Shown here: positions 55,041-64,000 of the stretch, in pieces
Position numbering within the stretch: position 1 is the first letter of the stretch
Layout: the number at the start of each line of letters is the position of its first letter
Source: Tremella fuciformis
Lineage: Eukaryota; Basidiomycota; Tremellomycetes; Tremellales; Tremellaceae
Length of the DNA: 64,000 bases
NCBI GenBank assembly: GCA_032768795.1
Contig: CP136492.1
Span: 620,001 to 684,000 of the forward strand
Direction of reading: 5' to 3'
Position numbers and translations under genes: made by a program
The notes under the pieces: generated by a model
Told to the model about the DNA's origin: nothing
The model's database searches: none
Seen by the model: only the letters and a program-made list of their open reading frames with translations

Positions 55041-57446
55041 TCACAAGTGAAATAGCATATAGTCGGTAGGTCCACCTCCTGATGTGTCAATGCGTTGTCT
55101 GGGGACTTGATTAGGCTGAAGCCGTCGCGGTGCAGCGGTCATACCAATCCGGGAAGCGCTAGACGCGTCACCACCTGTTGTACCCGTAGCATTGTGAGTT
55201 ATCGACTCTGCCCTCATACGATCAGTTGCTTGTCTAGATAACCGCTGACAATCTCCCCGTAAGGTCTTCCAGATCTGCGTCAGGTCTTTGATGTCATCTT
55301 CTGTCAGTGATTGACGTGACTCTTCATGTGTATTCAGGCTTTCGCCGTTTGTTCTACGGTCTTCGACCCTAATGCCATAGGCGCTTTGCGGTTCCACGAC
55401 ACTGCGTTGATGTGACAAAGTGTCTTTGCTGTCCAATACCCACTTGAGGAAGCTACTATAGGCGGTGTCTGGCTTCTGATTCTCAAACGATGATGACCCT
55501 GCCTTGATGTTCCGTTCGTTCTCCCTATGAATGTTGTCAAGCAAAGTTATGGCTTTCTCGAGTGTGAGAGCAGGACGTACGTCCTGTTGAACATCTGAAA
55601 GAGACTTTCCGTGTAGGTATTTCGCCCCATGTAAAGCCACTGAATCAAGCCTCTTTATGAGGTCCAGGGTCAATGGTGTCAGGAACTCCTCAGTGGAGAT
55701 TGCCGTGTTTATACAAGTAGGAGGCGCTGTCCGATCCTCCATATCAGCCTCAGCTGTGCTCGGCTCACGATATGCCATATGATACGTTTGAGTTGGCGAG
55801 CTACGACGGGACGACCGTCGCGAAGACCGCTTGGAACGGGTCGGCCGCGGAGTCTGATCTTGCCGAGCTGCATCTCTAGGTTGAAGGTCGTTAGATGGAC
55901 TGTTCGCTCCACTATACTCGCTCTGTCTACCTTTGTGCCTGGAACGACGCAATTTGTGTTCCTCATGACCACTCAGTAGACTCGGACTCGAGGGTCGGAC
56001 TTCGGGTTCAAATTGTGGCTTGAACACCTGGGGCTGCCAAGGACCTGGCGCATAGTAAGGCCCCGAACCCGCCGCGTGGGACGGCCAGGCTTCACTACTG
56101 CCGGGGCTTGGACCAGGACCAACTCGCCGTTCGAACCTTTGCAGGAAGTGCTGATGAAAAGCAAATCTCCCCATGTCTTGGAGGTTGACCTTCGTAGGAG
56201 AGGTGGGGTAGCTTTTTGGAGGAGTCTCGTAGCCATTTCGAGTTGCCTGTGCGCTACTCCGACTCTGGATTGTCACGCTACCCCGCTGATACGATTGTCT
56301 GAGCTCCTCTGGGAGGGGATACGATGCGATGTCGATACCTAGTGCCGCAGGGGGCTGTATCGCCTCGAAAGCGCGTCCTCCGTTAGTGTGGGGTGACCCG
56401 TTCCTGCTGTACGGGTAAGGGTCCTCAGCACGGACCCCGGGAGTCTGTGCTGATGCACTCGTGTTCGTTCGGTGATGATGTCTAGCCCGTTCGACATGAA
56501 CCGGAGTACTTGAGCCGGACGCACGACGCCTGGAAGCTGCGTGTCCGTATGCAGCAGTGAGAGGTGGGCGAGGACGCCGTGATGGAGAAGCGCCTCGGCT
56601 CGGTCCCACACGAGGTGCTTTTGGCGCTTCATCTGCATTCGAAATGGGGTCAGCCATGGCAGGTTGGCAGGTACTATCAGGCCGGGACTTGGGCGTAGTC
56701 GGTCGTGAAGGACGTCTCACATCCCTAACGTGTTCTGCATTGACGAACTCGGCCCCGCGCCAAGGGCGTCGTGGCTGGGGAGAATACACAGTGTCGCGGT
56801 CGATCTCCTGAGAGGCCTCGGTTCTGTTCGCGGTTCGTTTCAACCCAGATGGAGGCCTTCTGTCAAGCCCTACCGAGCGATTGCGGGGCACACGGGATGA
56901 AGCGGAAGGTCCCGACATGGAGTCAGGTGGGCGCGAATCGTGCGAGTGCGCGCGCGGACGCTGAGTGACTCCAGGCGTCTGCGGTCTCTTGCCCCTCTCG
57001 TGCTCGCCGTGGGCACGCCGGCTCTGACTCTCACCTTCGACAGACGCAGTTCGAGGACACTTCGTTGACGAATCATTGTATAGATACTCTTCAGTTGGCG
57101 CTTGATGCGGTTGATGCAGTCCGCTAGCAGAGCGCACCCGAACATCGGTACTTGCTTCCATCGGGTCCGGCACTCGCAGGTGAGGATTATTATTTTCGGC
57201 GTCTGGATCTAAACCCAAGAAAGGCTGAGGCGAGCTCGCAGCCTCTTGGCGAGAGTGCTCGGCAGAAGAAAAAGACTCTGTGTCACGTATGCGCACCGAC
57301 GAAAGCCAGTCCCCGTCAACATGTGTCTCGCGAAGAACAAGAGGGACGTGAAAGTGGGCTACCTGGGAGGAGTTTTCAGTCTCATCGTCTGTGACCGAGA
57401 CAGCAGTAGGGGCATGGTAGCTCGAAGGAGCAGAGGTGTAAGCCAT
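55041..57446 (-). CDS. Disordered-N/helical-C protein, array member C
   Basis: Uninterrupted frame; the first ATG is at 57446 (MAYTSAPSSYHAPTAVSV), giving about 800 aa. An early block DDETENSSQVAHFHVPLVL parallels member A. The next ~550 residues are Ser/Arg/Pro/His-rich, with many RRPSR-, SRRSS- and HRTN-like basic patches. The C-terminal ~200 residues are helical: TLDLIKRLDSVALHGAKYLH, LEKAITLLDNIHRENERNIK, SFLKWVLDSKDTLSHQRSV and DDIKDLTQIWKTLRGDCQRL, ending GGGPTDYMLFHL. No known domain. It is the largest intact array member and lies just upstream of split member B. Confidence 0.65.
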   Translation of the reverse strand: MAYTSAPSSYHAPTAVSVTDDETENSSQVAHFHVPLVLRETHVDGDWLSSVRIRDTESFSSAEHSRQEAASSPQPFLGLDPDAENNNPHLRVPDPMEASTDVRVRSASGLHQPHQAPTEEYLYNDSSTKCPRTASVEGESQSRRAHGEHERGKRPQTPGVTQRPRAHSHDSRPPDSMSGPSASSRVPRNRSVGLDRRPPSGLKRTANRTEASQEIDRDTVYSPQPRRPWRGAEFVNAEHVRDVRRPSRPTTPKSRPDSTCQPAMADPISNADEAPKAPRVGPSRGASPSRRPRPPLTAAYGHAASRRRASGSSTPVHVERARHHHRTNTSASAQTPGVRAEDPYPYSRNGSPHTNGGRAFEAIQPPAALGIDIASYPLPEELRQSYQRGSVTIQSRSSAQATRNGYETPPKSYPTSPTKVNLQDMGRFAFHQHFLQRFERRVGPGPSPGSSEAWPSHAAGSGPYYAPGPWQPQVFKPQFEPEVRPSSPSLLSGHEEHKLRRSRHKGRQSEYSGANSPSNDLQPRDAARQDQTPRPTRSKRSSRRSSRRSSPTQTYHMAYREPSTAEADMEDRTAPPTCINTAISTEEFLTPLTLDLIKRLDSVALHGAKYLHGKSLSDVQQDVRPALTLEKAITLLDNIHRENERNIKAGSSSFENQKPDTAYSSFLKWVLDSKDTLSHQRSVVEPQSAYGIRVEDRRTNGESLNTHEESRQSLTEDDIKDLTQIWKTLRGDCQRLSRQATDRMRAESITHNATGTTGGDASSASRIGMTAAPRRLQPNQVPRQRIDTSGGGPTDYMLFHL

Positions 57447-58698
57447 ATCACAACTACAGGTACGACCTGAAGAAGTGCAAGCGGAATAAGAGATGTGCGA
57501 CAAGTAGCTTGGGATGCGAGCGGCAAAGTGCAGGAGGGCGGCTTAAACAAGTAGGTTTGAGTGGCAACACGCATCTCGACGCTATAAGTCAGCCCGACAA
57601 AGGGAAGACTTCTAGCAAGCTTCTGCAGCTGCATCGCGCGCCCGCCTGTATGCGGCACTGCAAGCCTAGTTGTCCACGTTTCACTCGCACTTGAGAAAGG
57701 AGCCGTGCAGTTATTTTCAAACCATCTTTGCCGTACAGAAGCACCGTGCGCGTCATTGGGGCTTTGCCACCCGGAAACCTCGGTTGGCAACACCGCGGCC
57801 TCGTAAACGATAAGTGCATGCATGCAGGGCGCCTTTGGCGGCCTCACCATAAATTCCCGACTCACTACTGTACATTCAAATCATGCCGGGTCGTGCGATC
57901 AAGGTCGTTGCGAGTTGGTCTGGGGAGCTCCTGGTACCGAGCTGTCGTCTCGGCTCAAGGCCATATTATCTGGTGGAGAGACATTTGCTTGCGGCGGCGA
58001 GTGCGGGTACATGCGAGCTCCCTTGGATGCTTGCTCAGGACCACGCCGTTGTCGAGCTGTAGGTTACGCAAAATGCGAACAGCGTCGCTGTCATCCACGT
58101 TGCGCAGCAGTTGGATGTACTGTATGTACTTCTCTTGCACCTGAAGGGCGAAGGACCATTTCGGGCCATGTGCGGCGTTTCGAGTATTATTCTCAAGCTT
58201 CGTGAAGCCCATGAAACCCAGTTAGGATGGTCTTCGTCTTACACTGTGTCATGGATAGCGCTTGAACAACAGCTGATGAAATGCGGCACAGTAGACCTCC
58301 TGGTCTTTTGCCGAATGACATTTCGTCGAGACACGCCGCGACCTTCTGAAGGGGGTAACGTAACGCCGCAGGGCTCATCACCCCACTGTGACCGGAGGTG
58401 TCGGGATGGGGAGGCGAGATCCTAGTGGAGGGTCGGTGAACTGGGCGGGAGATCGAAAGTTGCAGGGAGATCGCCAAGAGACCGAATACTCAACAGATAA
58501 CGGATGATCAAGACTGGTCATATGTACCGATTCCTGCGTCTACGTGATGTCAAGCGCCATGTATAGAGCACGAGATGGACCGTGTTCAACGAAGAAAGGG
58601 AGAGCATTCACAGGGAGGTGCCCAATACATACACTCCCAGTATACTATACCACACAGGTGTCGGGGCGAGATGAGAGGGGTGCAGTAGCGAGTAGTCA
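57447..58698. other. Intergenic region with a possible gene remnant
   Basis: 1.25 kb between members C and D. Promoter sequence for C is expected near 57450-57700. The only suggestive frame is the minus-strand segment at 57955-58212, described separately. Confidence 0.45.
57955..58212 (-). pseudogene. Possible transcription-factor-like remnant (coiled-coil / ILRNLQ segment)
   Basis: The frame reads KWSFALQVQEKYIQYIQLLR, then NVDDSDAVRILRNLQLDNGV. A short helix followed by D..AVRILR.L......V is frequently seen after the DNA-binding region of fungal Zn2Cys6 or bZIP-type regulators. No zinc cluster or basic region is found upstream, so it may be a relic, an exon of an undefined gene or chance. 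Confidence 0.25.
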
Positions 58699-59718
58699 TC
58701 AGAGACCCGTCCGGTTTGAGTTGGAGAGAGCTCTCACGGATTTCGGGTGTGTATATGCATATTTGAAACCTTTTGTCATATTGCGATCCAATCGCTTGAA
58801 CCAGATGCTCTTTTCCAATCGGAGCCTACTTGCGAACTCCTTATCGGAAGCGGCTACCCACATTATTGATTCGGCATATCGGTTCACCAACCACATGTAG
58901 TCAGATTCCATTGATCTGGCTCGCTCGGAGAGATCTCGTGGCCACTCTTCGTCTAACTTCGAAGTTTTCAGGTAGTTAAGCGTGTCCCGGCAATCCTTGA
59001 TCATGCTCTTAACTATGACATTTTGGATGCTGCTCACAGGCCACTCACCGTCCTCTATTTCGAGTAATCTTAAAACGGTTTCCAGCTCTGCCACGGCTAC
59101 CGGAAGGTTAGGCAGGTCGTCATTGGACAGGTCATCAATGGGCAGATCATCATTGAGCAGATCAGGCTTGGACGGGTCAGGGTTGGACAGGTAAAGCTTG
59201 GACAGGTCATTGATCGACACATCAGGCTTGAACAGGTCATCAGTGTACACGTTATCCTTGGACACATCAGCCTTGGACGGACCATCATCGGGCGCATCAT
59301 TCTTGGACCGGGCAGTCTTGTCGCGTGGCCGGAATGTATTGAATACATGTGTGAGGTGGTCGATTGTGAGAGAGAGACGCTTTCCAGTCTTCATCATCTC
59401 CTCGAAGGTGGGAGGCCACTCGGTGGTCTTTGTAGGATACGGCGGCGGCCGGACGCTCACTGTAAGACTGCCGTCATCGACCTCACCATAGAGGATCTGT
59501 TCTAGATTTTCATCTTGTGGTAGCTCTACAGTGATTGAATACTTGTCACGATCACCAGCGAGATTGCGACGAGAGCCTTGCGAAAACCGGTTTGTGGTCT
59601 CTTTTGGCTCAGTGTGCTTTGCTGGGCCGCGTCGGCGTCGCGACTGATGCGTCTTCGTACGACGGGAATCGCCGACGTAACCTGCGCCGTGCTCGCGTCC
59701 TGGGTCCCGACTGTACAT
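58699..59718 (-). CDS. Array member D, with an in-frame pentapeptide repeat
   Basis: First ATG at 59718 (MYSRDPGREHGAGYVGDSRR), 339 aa. An early block DKYSITVELPQDENLEQILY resembles the short beta-like motif near the start of other members. The middle (about residues 134-203) is a 14-unit pentapeptide repeat of DDLS/xxDLP type encoded by a 15-bp minisatellite. The last ~130 residues are helical: VAVAELETVLRLLEIEDGEW, VIVKSMIKDCRDTLNYLKTS, RSMESDYMWLVNRYAESIMW, SRLRLEKSIWFKRLDRNM. No known domain; unlike A-C it is not Ser/Arg-rich. Confidence 0.6.
   Translation of the reverse strand: MYSRDPGREHGAGYVGDSRRTKTHQSRRRRGPAKHTEPKETTNRFSQGSRRNLAGDRDKYSITVELPQDENLEQILYGEVDDGSLTVSVRPPPYPTKTTEWPPTFEEMMKTGKRLSLTIDHLTHVFNTFRPRDKTARSKNDAPDDGPSKADVSKDNVYTDDLFKPDVSINDLSKLYLSNPDPSKPDLLNDDLPIDDLSNDDLPNLPVAVAELETVLRLLEIEDGEWPVSSIQNVIVKSMIKDCRDTLNYLKTSKLDEEWPRDLSERARSMESDYMWLVNRYAESIMWVAASDKEFASRLRLEKSIWFKRLDRNMTKGFKYAYTHPKSVRALSNSNRTGL
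59110..59319. repeat. 15-bp minisatellite, 14 units, coding
   Basis: Variants of GGACAGGTCATCAAT / GGACGGGTCAGGGTT repeat every 15 bases without indels, so the pentapeptide frame of member D is preserved. Units differ at several positions, hence not a fresh expansion. Confidence 0.85.
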
Positions 59719-60522
59719 GGCCAAAAAGTAGGTTCCTGTGACCTGACCTATTGTATTTGTCGCAAATCGGAGCGGAATGGCTCGTGTCTCTGGAAAGTAG
59801 CCCAAACGGACACAAACTATGATATGCTTTGTGGGTTCAAGAATGCTGTGACCGGCACAAAGACGTCATGCACGGTTTATGTACTGAACGGCGAGAGCGA
59901 GAAAGCGTCGAACCGTTTAGATCGTGGAAGGCGTGGAACAAGGGAGCTCAACTTCTCTGGGTGGAGCGGTCTGCGATTTTGCAAATACCCTGCACATATT
60001 TCAACTTGGGATTCTGCTGGCCAGCGGAGGGGCAACCGCCCCCGGTGTATCACCAACCTGAACCCGCGATACATGGGGCGATTCGTATTGGAGACGCAAA
60101 CCGAGACCCAGCGACCTTTTACGTGATCTAGCTTTAAGGCTCCACCTGTGTAGTGGATAGCATTTGGTGCAGTGTAAAAACTCCAAGGCCATTTGGTAAT
60201 CTCGGGCTCCCGAAACGGCAGCAGAATTTACGGGAGTCTAGATGATGAGATGTGGGCGCGAATCAGTAACACTGACAGTTACTGTACGAGCCGGAGACAC
60301 GACTTGCGCAGATGTCGTCAGGAGCCTGTGATGTAGCAATCTCGTAGATTCGATTGTCTCATGCGTCGCTGCGTGTATAGTATGCGCAGTCGGGGATTTG
60401 CGCACGGACCAGCACAGATAGCAAGTCAAGCGCACCTCGGTCCAACTTCCGGAACGAATGAAATGCAGCAGGCATACAGTACAATACTGTACCGCTCGGA
60501 TAGGCTCAGATGTGTTTCACCG
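59719..60522. other. Intergenic region
   Basis: About 800 bases upstream of member D and downstream of member E. Overlapping short frames on both strands show no domain or splice structure. Nothing supported. Confidence 0.4.
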
Positions 60523-61500
60523 CTAGCGCGAACCCGCCTCTGACCTTTCCCCGGAAGCCACGTTGTGACTGAGGCGGCGTCTCCTTCTAGCGTGTGCAGG
60601 CCTCGTGCTCGCCGCGGGGAAGGTTCCTGAGAAGGGTAAAGTCGGCGGAGCTGGGAGGAGGCGGATTGATGGACGGACTGCGCCTCCTCTGCCCTGTACT
60701 AGAGCCGTCACAAGATCGTCTTCTTGTCCGGGACGAGGTGGTTGAGTCATGTTTCTGCCAGAGTGTCCGGGGAAGTCGTCCGAAAGGTCAGATGCAGTCG
60801 GCGCATCCTCCTCGCTGACATACCCGTCTCTTTCGACGACAACTCGAATGTTGCGGTATTGAAGCGGCGGTGATGTCATCTCCGTGCGAGGAACCCGCAC
60901 CCGAGGCGAAAGTGAAGGGGGCCGCTGGGTAGTGCCCGAGAAGCCCGTTCCAATTGAGGACTGCACAGGTGGGCTGCCACCGGTCGTAGACAGTTGGCTT
61001 CTGAGACTCGGGCGTTGAGTTGGTGACTGCCTTGTCCCCCCCATCCCTACAGTGGGCCTTAGAATGCCTGACCGTTCCGTGCCCGACATATTCCAGGTTG
61101 GACGTAAGGGGCTTTCACTCGCGCTGCTGCGCCGTGAATGAGTAGAAGATACAGGGCTGGCATGCGCCGATGGAATCGCAGGAGGTGAGCGATTTATCCC
61201 ATTCAGCCGATCGCTCAGGTTCTTTTCCGAGGGACCAGGGGGCGTGTAATCTGCATAAGCCGTGCCAAGTCGCTGTGGAGCCGGAGACTGGATCTCTACG
61301 GGTTCGGGCAGAGGTGTATTGTTCCTCCGACCCGTCCTAAGGTAGGCTTCGCTGGCAGCAAGCGGATGTGAGTGACCCGGCCATGCTCTCCGCGGTGGAG
61401 GGAAGGCGTCTTGTACATCGCTGTCGTAGTTGCCATCCGACTCGATGCTGTCGTAGTGGCCATATGACTCGATGTCTGGGCGAGACGCACGCCGGGACAT
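60523..61500 (-). CDS. Array member E, disordered Ser/Arg/Pro-rich protein
   Basis: ATG at 61500; 325 aa as one exon. Acidic/Tyr-rich start (IESYGHYDSIESDGNYDSDV), Ser/Pro/Arg-rich body, then LQYRNIRVVVERDGYVSEED, which again resembles the short hydrophobic-acidic block of other members but lies late in the protein. It ends in a basic stretch (RRRRRLSHN). Unlike A-D and F it lacks a C-terminal helical part, so either another exon is missing from this model or the gene is truncated. No known domain. Confidence 0.5.
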   Translation of the reverse strand: MSRRASRPDIESYGHYDSIESDGNYDSDVQDAFPPPRRAWPGHSHPLAASEAYLRTGRRNNTPLPEPVEIQSPAPQRLGTAYADYTPPGPSEKNLSDRLNGINRSPPAIPSAHASPVSSTHSRRSSASESPLRPTWNMSGTERSGILRPTVGMGGTRQSPTQRPSLRSQLSTTGGSPPVQSSIGTGFSGTTQRPPSLSPRVRVPRTEMTSPPLQYRNIRVVVERDGYVSEEDAPTASDLSDDFPGHSGRNMTQPPRPGQEDDLVTALVQGRGGAVRPSIRLLPAPPTLPFSGTFPAASTRPAHARRRRRLSHNVASGERSEAGSR

Positions 61501-62234
61501 CGGATGGGATTGGCAATGGGTGCACGCGGATAGCAGGGGAACAGCAGGGAACAGGGCGAGTTGAGTAGGAGGTCAGTGAATAGAATGGATACGAAAGACG
61601 ACTTGGACATGTCGTCGCTTCCTGCAACGCCTCTCCCTTCATGGCGGTTTGCCGCTCCTGTCACACCTCGAATGGAGCATTGGGAACAAAATCTTAGCGT
61701 GGCTGAAGGCCCTCGCGTTTGCGAGGTGGGAGACCGTCAAAGGTATGGCTGGGCGGATGAAACACGCGCACTTGACTGAGAGGACGTCCGAAGATTTGCG
61801 ACGGCATTATAAGGTCTTCCCGACCTCTGCTTGGATATACACCTGGAAGGGGGTGGCTCAACGTCACAACTTTTCACATCCCTGCGTGAAAGGTCGCAGT
61901 TGAAATGCAATACCCTCAATCAGTCGAGTTCGACTTCATGCCCATCCGATTCTTGAATTTGCAAAAGAAGTGGCAGATGGCCTGCATCCGATGACCGAAA
62001 GAAGTAGTGTGCCTGGACGCATGACGAGGCGTTTCCGCGTTTGCCTTTAGTGGAGCGGGAAGAGTCTGTGATCCGTGCGCCAACCCTGACGTAGCCTCAT
62101 TGGCTCACTGCGGTAATCAGTCCGGCGCGTGCACTCCATCGCGGCAAATGTATTTGAAACATGCATGTGAAATATGGTATAGCCGGCAAGGTTTCTGGAG
62201 GACTAACTCTGCTGATATGACGAGACACGCCGTA
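61501..62234. other. Intergenic region
   Basis: About 730 bases between members E and F; contains the expected promoter of E. Nothing else recognised. Confidence 0.4.
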
Positions 62235-63407
62235 TTACCGCGAAGGCGAAGGAGCACGGGTTGCGAGGTCCGAAAGCCAAGAAGCTTCCCAACAATTCTC
62301 CATGTAGTGGTCCTTGTATTTTCGTTCTTCACGCCGCTTGATGTGTGTGGCCTGCATGGGAATCATCTGAGGCTCCCTAGACCTTGGACTTGGTCTACGA
62401 CGAGCTGTGCTTGAAGCTCGTTGGGGAGCGCTCTGGGCCGGCAGATCTCCCGAGGGGGTCGAATCGGACAACACAGGGAGGTATGCCATGCTCCTCCTGA
62501 AGTCGCGCCAGACATCTAGAGCATGCTCTGTGTCTTCGGGACTGAGAGGTGTCGTGTCTGCGACTCCAAGGGAAGCAGTCTCATCACGCACAGCCCCAAT
62601 CATGGTCGTCAGCCGCGCCCGTTGGTCGCGGGAGAGCTGGTATTGTCCGGCTTCAAACAATTTTGCATCAAGATGTGAGTAGTACAGTGCCATGGTCCCG
62701 CGATCGACGGTCCCAGGCTTCCGAAGATGCTTTATCACTGTGTCGCCGAGATGCATCGCGGTGTAGTGCTCGCCTTTTTGGGCCAAGTTGTCTCGGCTGA
62801 AGGATCGGTGTTCGGGAGCACGTTCCGAGAAAGACGCCCGGCGATGTTGAGCCCGGCCGAGTTGAAGGCTTGGCCCCGTCTGGTCGGGGTACTGCCAATA
62901 GTACTGGTCTCGAGGAGTCTGTCCTCGACCCCTTCGGACGGGTGAAGCCGGCCATGAGCCGGGTTGACTGTGATACGTGGTTCTTAAACTGCTAGTGCGC
63001 AATTTTGACGAGCTGCCCGTATTCGTGATGGTCGGGTCCTTGGGGGCCTGAAGTTCAGGAAACAGCGTGTCGGAATACGCATCAGATCCTCTCCTGCTTG
63101 AGTGGGCTGAACGAGCAGTACTGCCGCCACTGCTTCCCCTGGAGCGCACAGAGGCTGCGGGTGACACGAATCTTCCCTTAAGGCGCTCCCTTTGTTCGTA
63201 CTCTTCGGAGCCTGGCTGCAGTGGTCTGGACGCGTAGAGGAGCGATGGACTGGTCCCATATGTGTCAAGACCCTCCGGGTCAGCAGACAGAGGCGACTTC
63301 TTGGCAGAAGAGGACCGAGGACCGGTGATTTCAACGACGGGAATCTCGGCAAAAGGGGGTATAGTCGAGCCTTTATAAAAATTGGACCTGTCGCCTGGTG
63401 GACTCAT
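62235..63407 (-). CDS. Disordered-N/helical-C protein, array member F
   Basis: ATG at 63407 (MSPPGDRSNFYKGSTIPPFA), 390 aa, one exon. An early EIPVVEITGP block is followed by Ser/Arg-rich disorder (SVRSRGSSGGSTARSAHSS). The helical region spans about residues 215-330: AMHLGDTVIKHLRKPGTVDR, ALYYSHLDAKLFEAGQYQLS, RARLTTMIGAVRDETASLG, then SPEDTEHALDVWRDFRRSMA. The last motif aligns with DDIKDLTQIWKTLRGDCQRL of member C. The tail is Arg/Ser/Pro-rich. The start-codon surroundings (CCAGCATGAGTC) are identical to those of member A. Confidence 0.6.
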   Translation of the reverse strand: MSPPGDRSNFYKGSTIPPFAEIPVVEITGPRSSSAKKSPLSADPEGLDTYGTSPSLLYASRPLQPGSEEYEQRERLKGRFVSPAASVRSRGSSGGSTARSAHSSRRGSDAYSDTLFPELQAPKDPTITNTGSSSKLRTSSLRTTYHSQPGSWPASPVRRGRGQTPRDQYYWQYPDQTGPSLQLGRAQHRRASFSERAPEHRSFSRDNLAQKGEHYTAMHLGDTVIKHLRKPGTVDRGTMALYYSHLDAKLFEAGQYQLSRDQRARLTTMIGAVRDETASLGVADTTPLSPEDTEHALDVWRDFRRSMAYLPVLSDSTPSGDLPAQSAPQRASSTARRRPSPRSREPQMIPMQATHIKRREERKYKDHYMENCWEASWLSDLATRAPSPSR

Positions 63408-63867
63408 GCTGGGCTGACTCTGGACGTGTAACAGTCAGGGGGATAGTGTCGCCAGGGTTATGACGAAATACTATGTGACCAACAAGCTCTGGACGTCTAC
63501 GCCTTTGTACTCTCACAAACGACGCTTCGCGGCGTGAGTGATGTCGAGTGGCGCTTCGAACAAGGGAAGCAGCTCGCCAGGCTTCTGCTTTGGCCGCCTC
63601 GCTATCACAAGGCATTCAAGGAGAGCTTCTGGGTCTGAAAATTCGTCTTTCGTGGTCGATCTTACAGGCGCCTGCCATCTCCACTGAGTGAGCAGCATAA
63701 AGGTCTCGAACAATACGCTTGCGAATGAGATCCAGCATGCCCCACATCAGGCTGACGGCCACCGACTAAGCGAGACATTTGCATATGGGCATATACTGAC
63801 AGGATATATACACATGACGTGCGACGAACATTATAACTCTGGAGATTGAGTAGCTCCGGCAACGTCT
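63408..63867. other. Intergenic region
   Basis: About 460 bases upstream of member F. Short minus-strand frames are present (for example near 63513-63713) but lack recognisable content. Confidence 0.4.
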
Positions 63868-64000
63868 TCACTCTGGGAAATTTGAGCGAAGCGTGAAGGG
63901 AAGCGCCCCACCTCTCCTCTCAATGACGGTATCAGGATCGAGCTCAACGCTGAGAGGGCGAGGCTCTCGTCCGTAGCCGCGGCGCTCTGGATTCACAGGG
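63868..64000 (-). CDS. 3' end of a further minus-strand gene, cut by the window
   Basis: Open from the window edge: NPERRGYGREPRPLSVELDP, DTVIERRGGALPFTLRSNFP, with TGA at 63870-63868. The GTGAAG overlapping this stop could instead be a splice donor. The segment RPLSVELDPDTVIE resembles YSITVELPQDENLE of member D, hinting at another array member. Too short to be sure. Confidence 0.35.
   Translation of the reverse strand, partial: PVNPERRGYGREPRPLSVELDPDTVIERRGGALPFTLRSNFPE

Noticed and set aside
57359..57865. 168-aa minus-strand frame upstream of member C
   Set aside because: It overlaps the start of member C in another frame, and its content is not protein-like; likely chance.
1..64000. 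tRNA genes
   Set aside because: A scan by eye for B-box sequence (GGTTCGAATCC-like) found only matches within coding sequence with no A box or cloverleaf.

Overview
This is nuclear DNA of a basidiomycete fungus. The genes have short introns, mostly 40-55 nt, usually GTRNGT...CTRAY...YAG, and the proteins are fungal or eukaryotic: ATG15, complex I 49 kDa, QCR9, PP2A B56, mitoribosomal proteins, DUF726. Intron style, compactness and GC content suggest Tremellomycetes, but no rDNA or marker is present, so the lineage is an inference. Coding exons were worked out by joining reading frames at splice sites and comparing with what is known of each family. For several genes the exon lengths sum to a multiple of three, an internal check.

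Left part (1-34.2 kb): dense housekeeping genes on both strands. In order: glycine decarboxylase GCV2 (cut by the window edge), a small secreted beta-sandwich-like wall protein, an acidic protein of unknown function, a YdeI-like protein, a PIN-domain/RGG protein, NADH dehydrogenase 49 kDa subunit, glutaminyl cyclase, QCR9, PP2A B56 subunit (RTS1), bL19m, ATG15 lipase, RRB1, uS7m, a SET/NAP histone chaperone, a HAD phosphatase, bL32m, a lysine methyltransferase, a CTK2-like cyclin and a DUF726 alpha/beta hydrolase. Six encode mitochondrial proteins. Two genes carry an intron best read as GC-AG.

Right part (34.4-64 kb): a very different, accessory region. Every host ORF lies on the minus strand and encodes a long, Ser/Arg/Pro-rich, largely disordered protein. 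Four or five end in a helical segment with a Trp-(K/R/H)-x-(L/I/F)-(R/K)-like motif, so I read them as a diverged tandem family (34446-63407).

One family member is split by a 15.3-kb nest of Ty1/copia retrotransposons (38654-53937). The outer element has identical 156-bp LTRs and a GATCC target duplication. Its gag is in turn interrupted by a second copia element present as a tandem LTR-internal-LTR-internal-LTR array (39565-49339), with three 319-bp LTRs and two 1430-aa gag-pol ORFs that translate identically, flanked by a CGCCC duplication. The inner LTR has non-TG/CA ends, a cluster of 11-bp palindromes and a 46-bp duplication that forms a perfect intron-like unit. No tRNA, rRNA or CRISPR was recognised.
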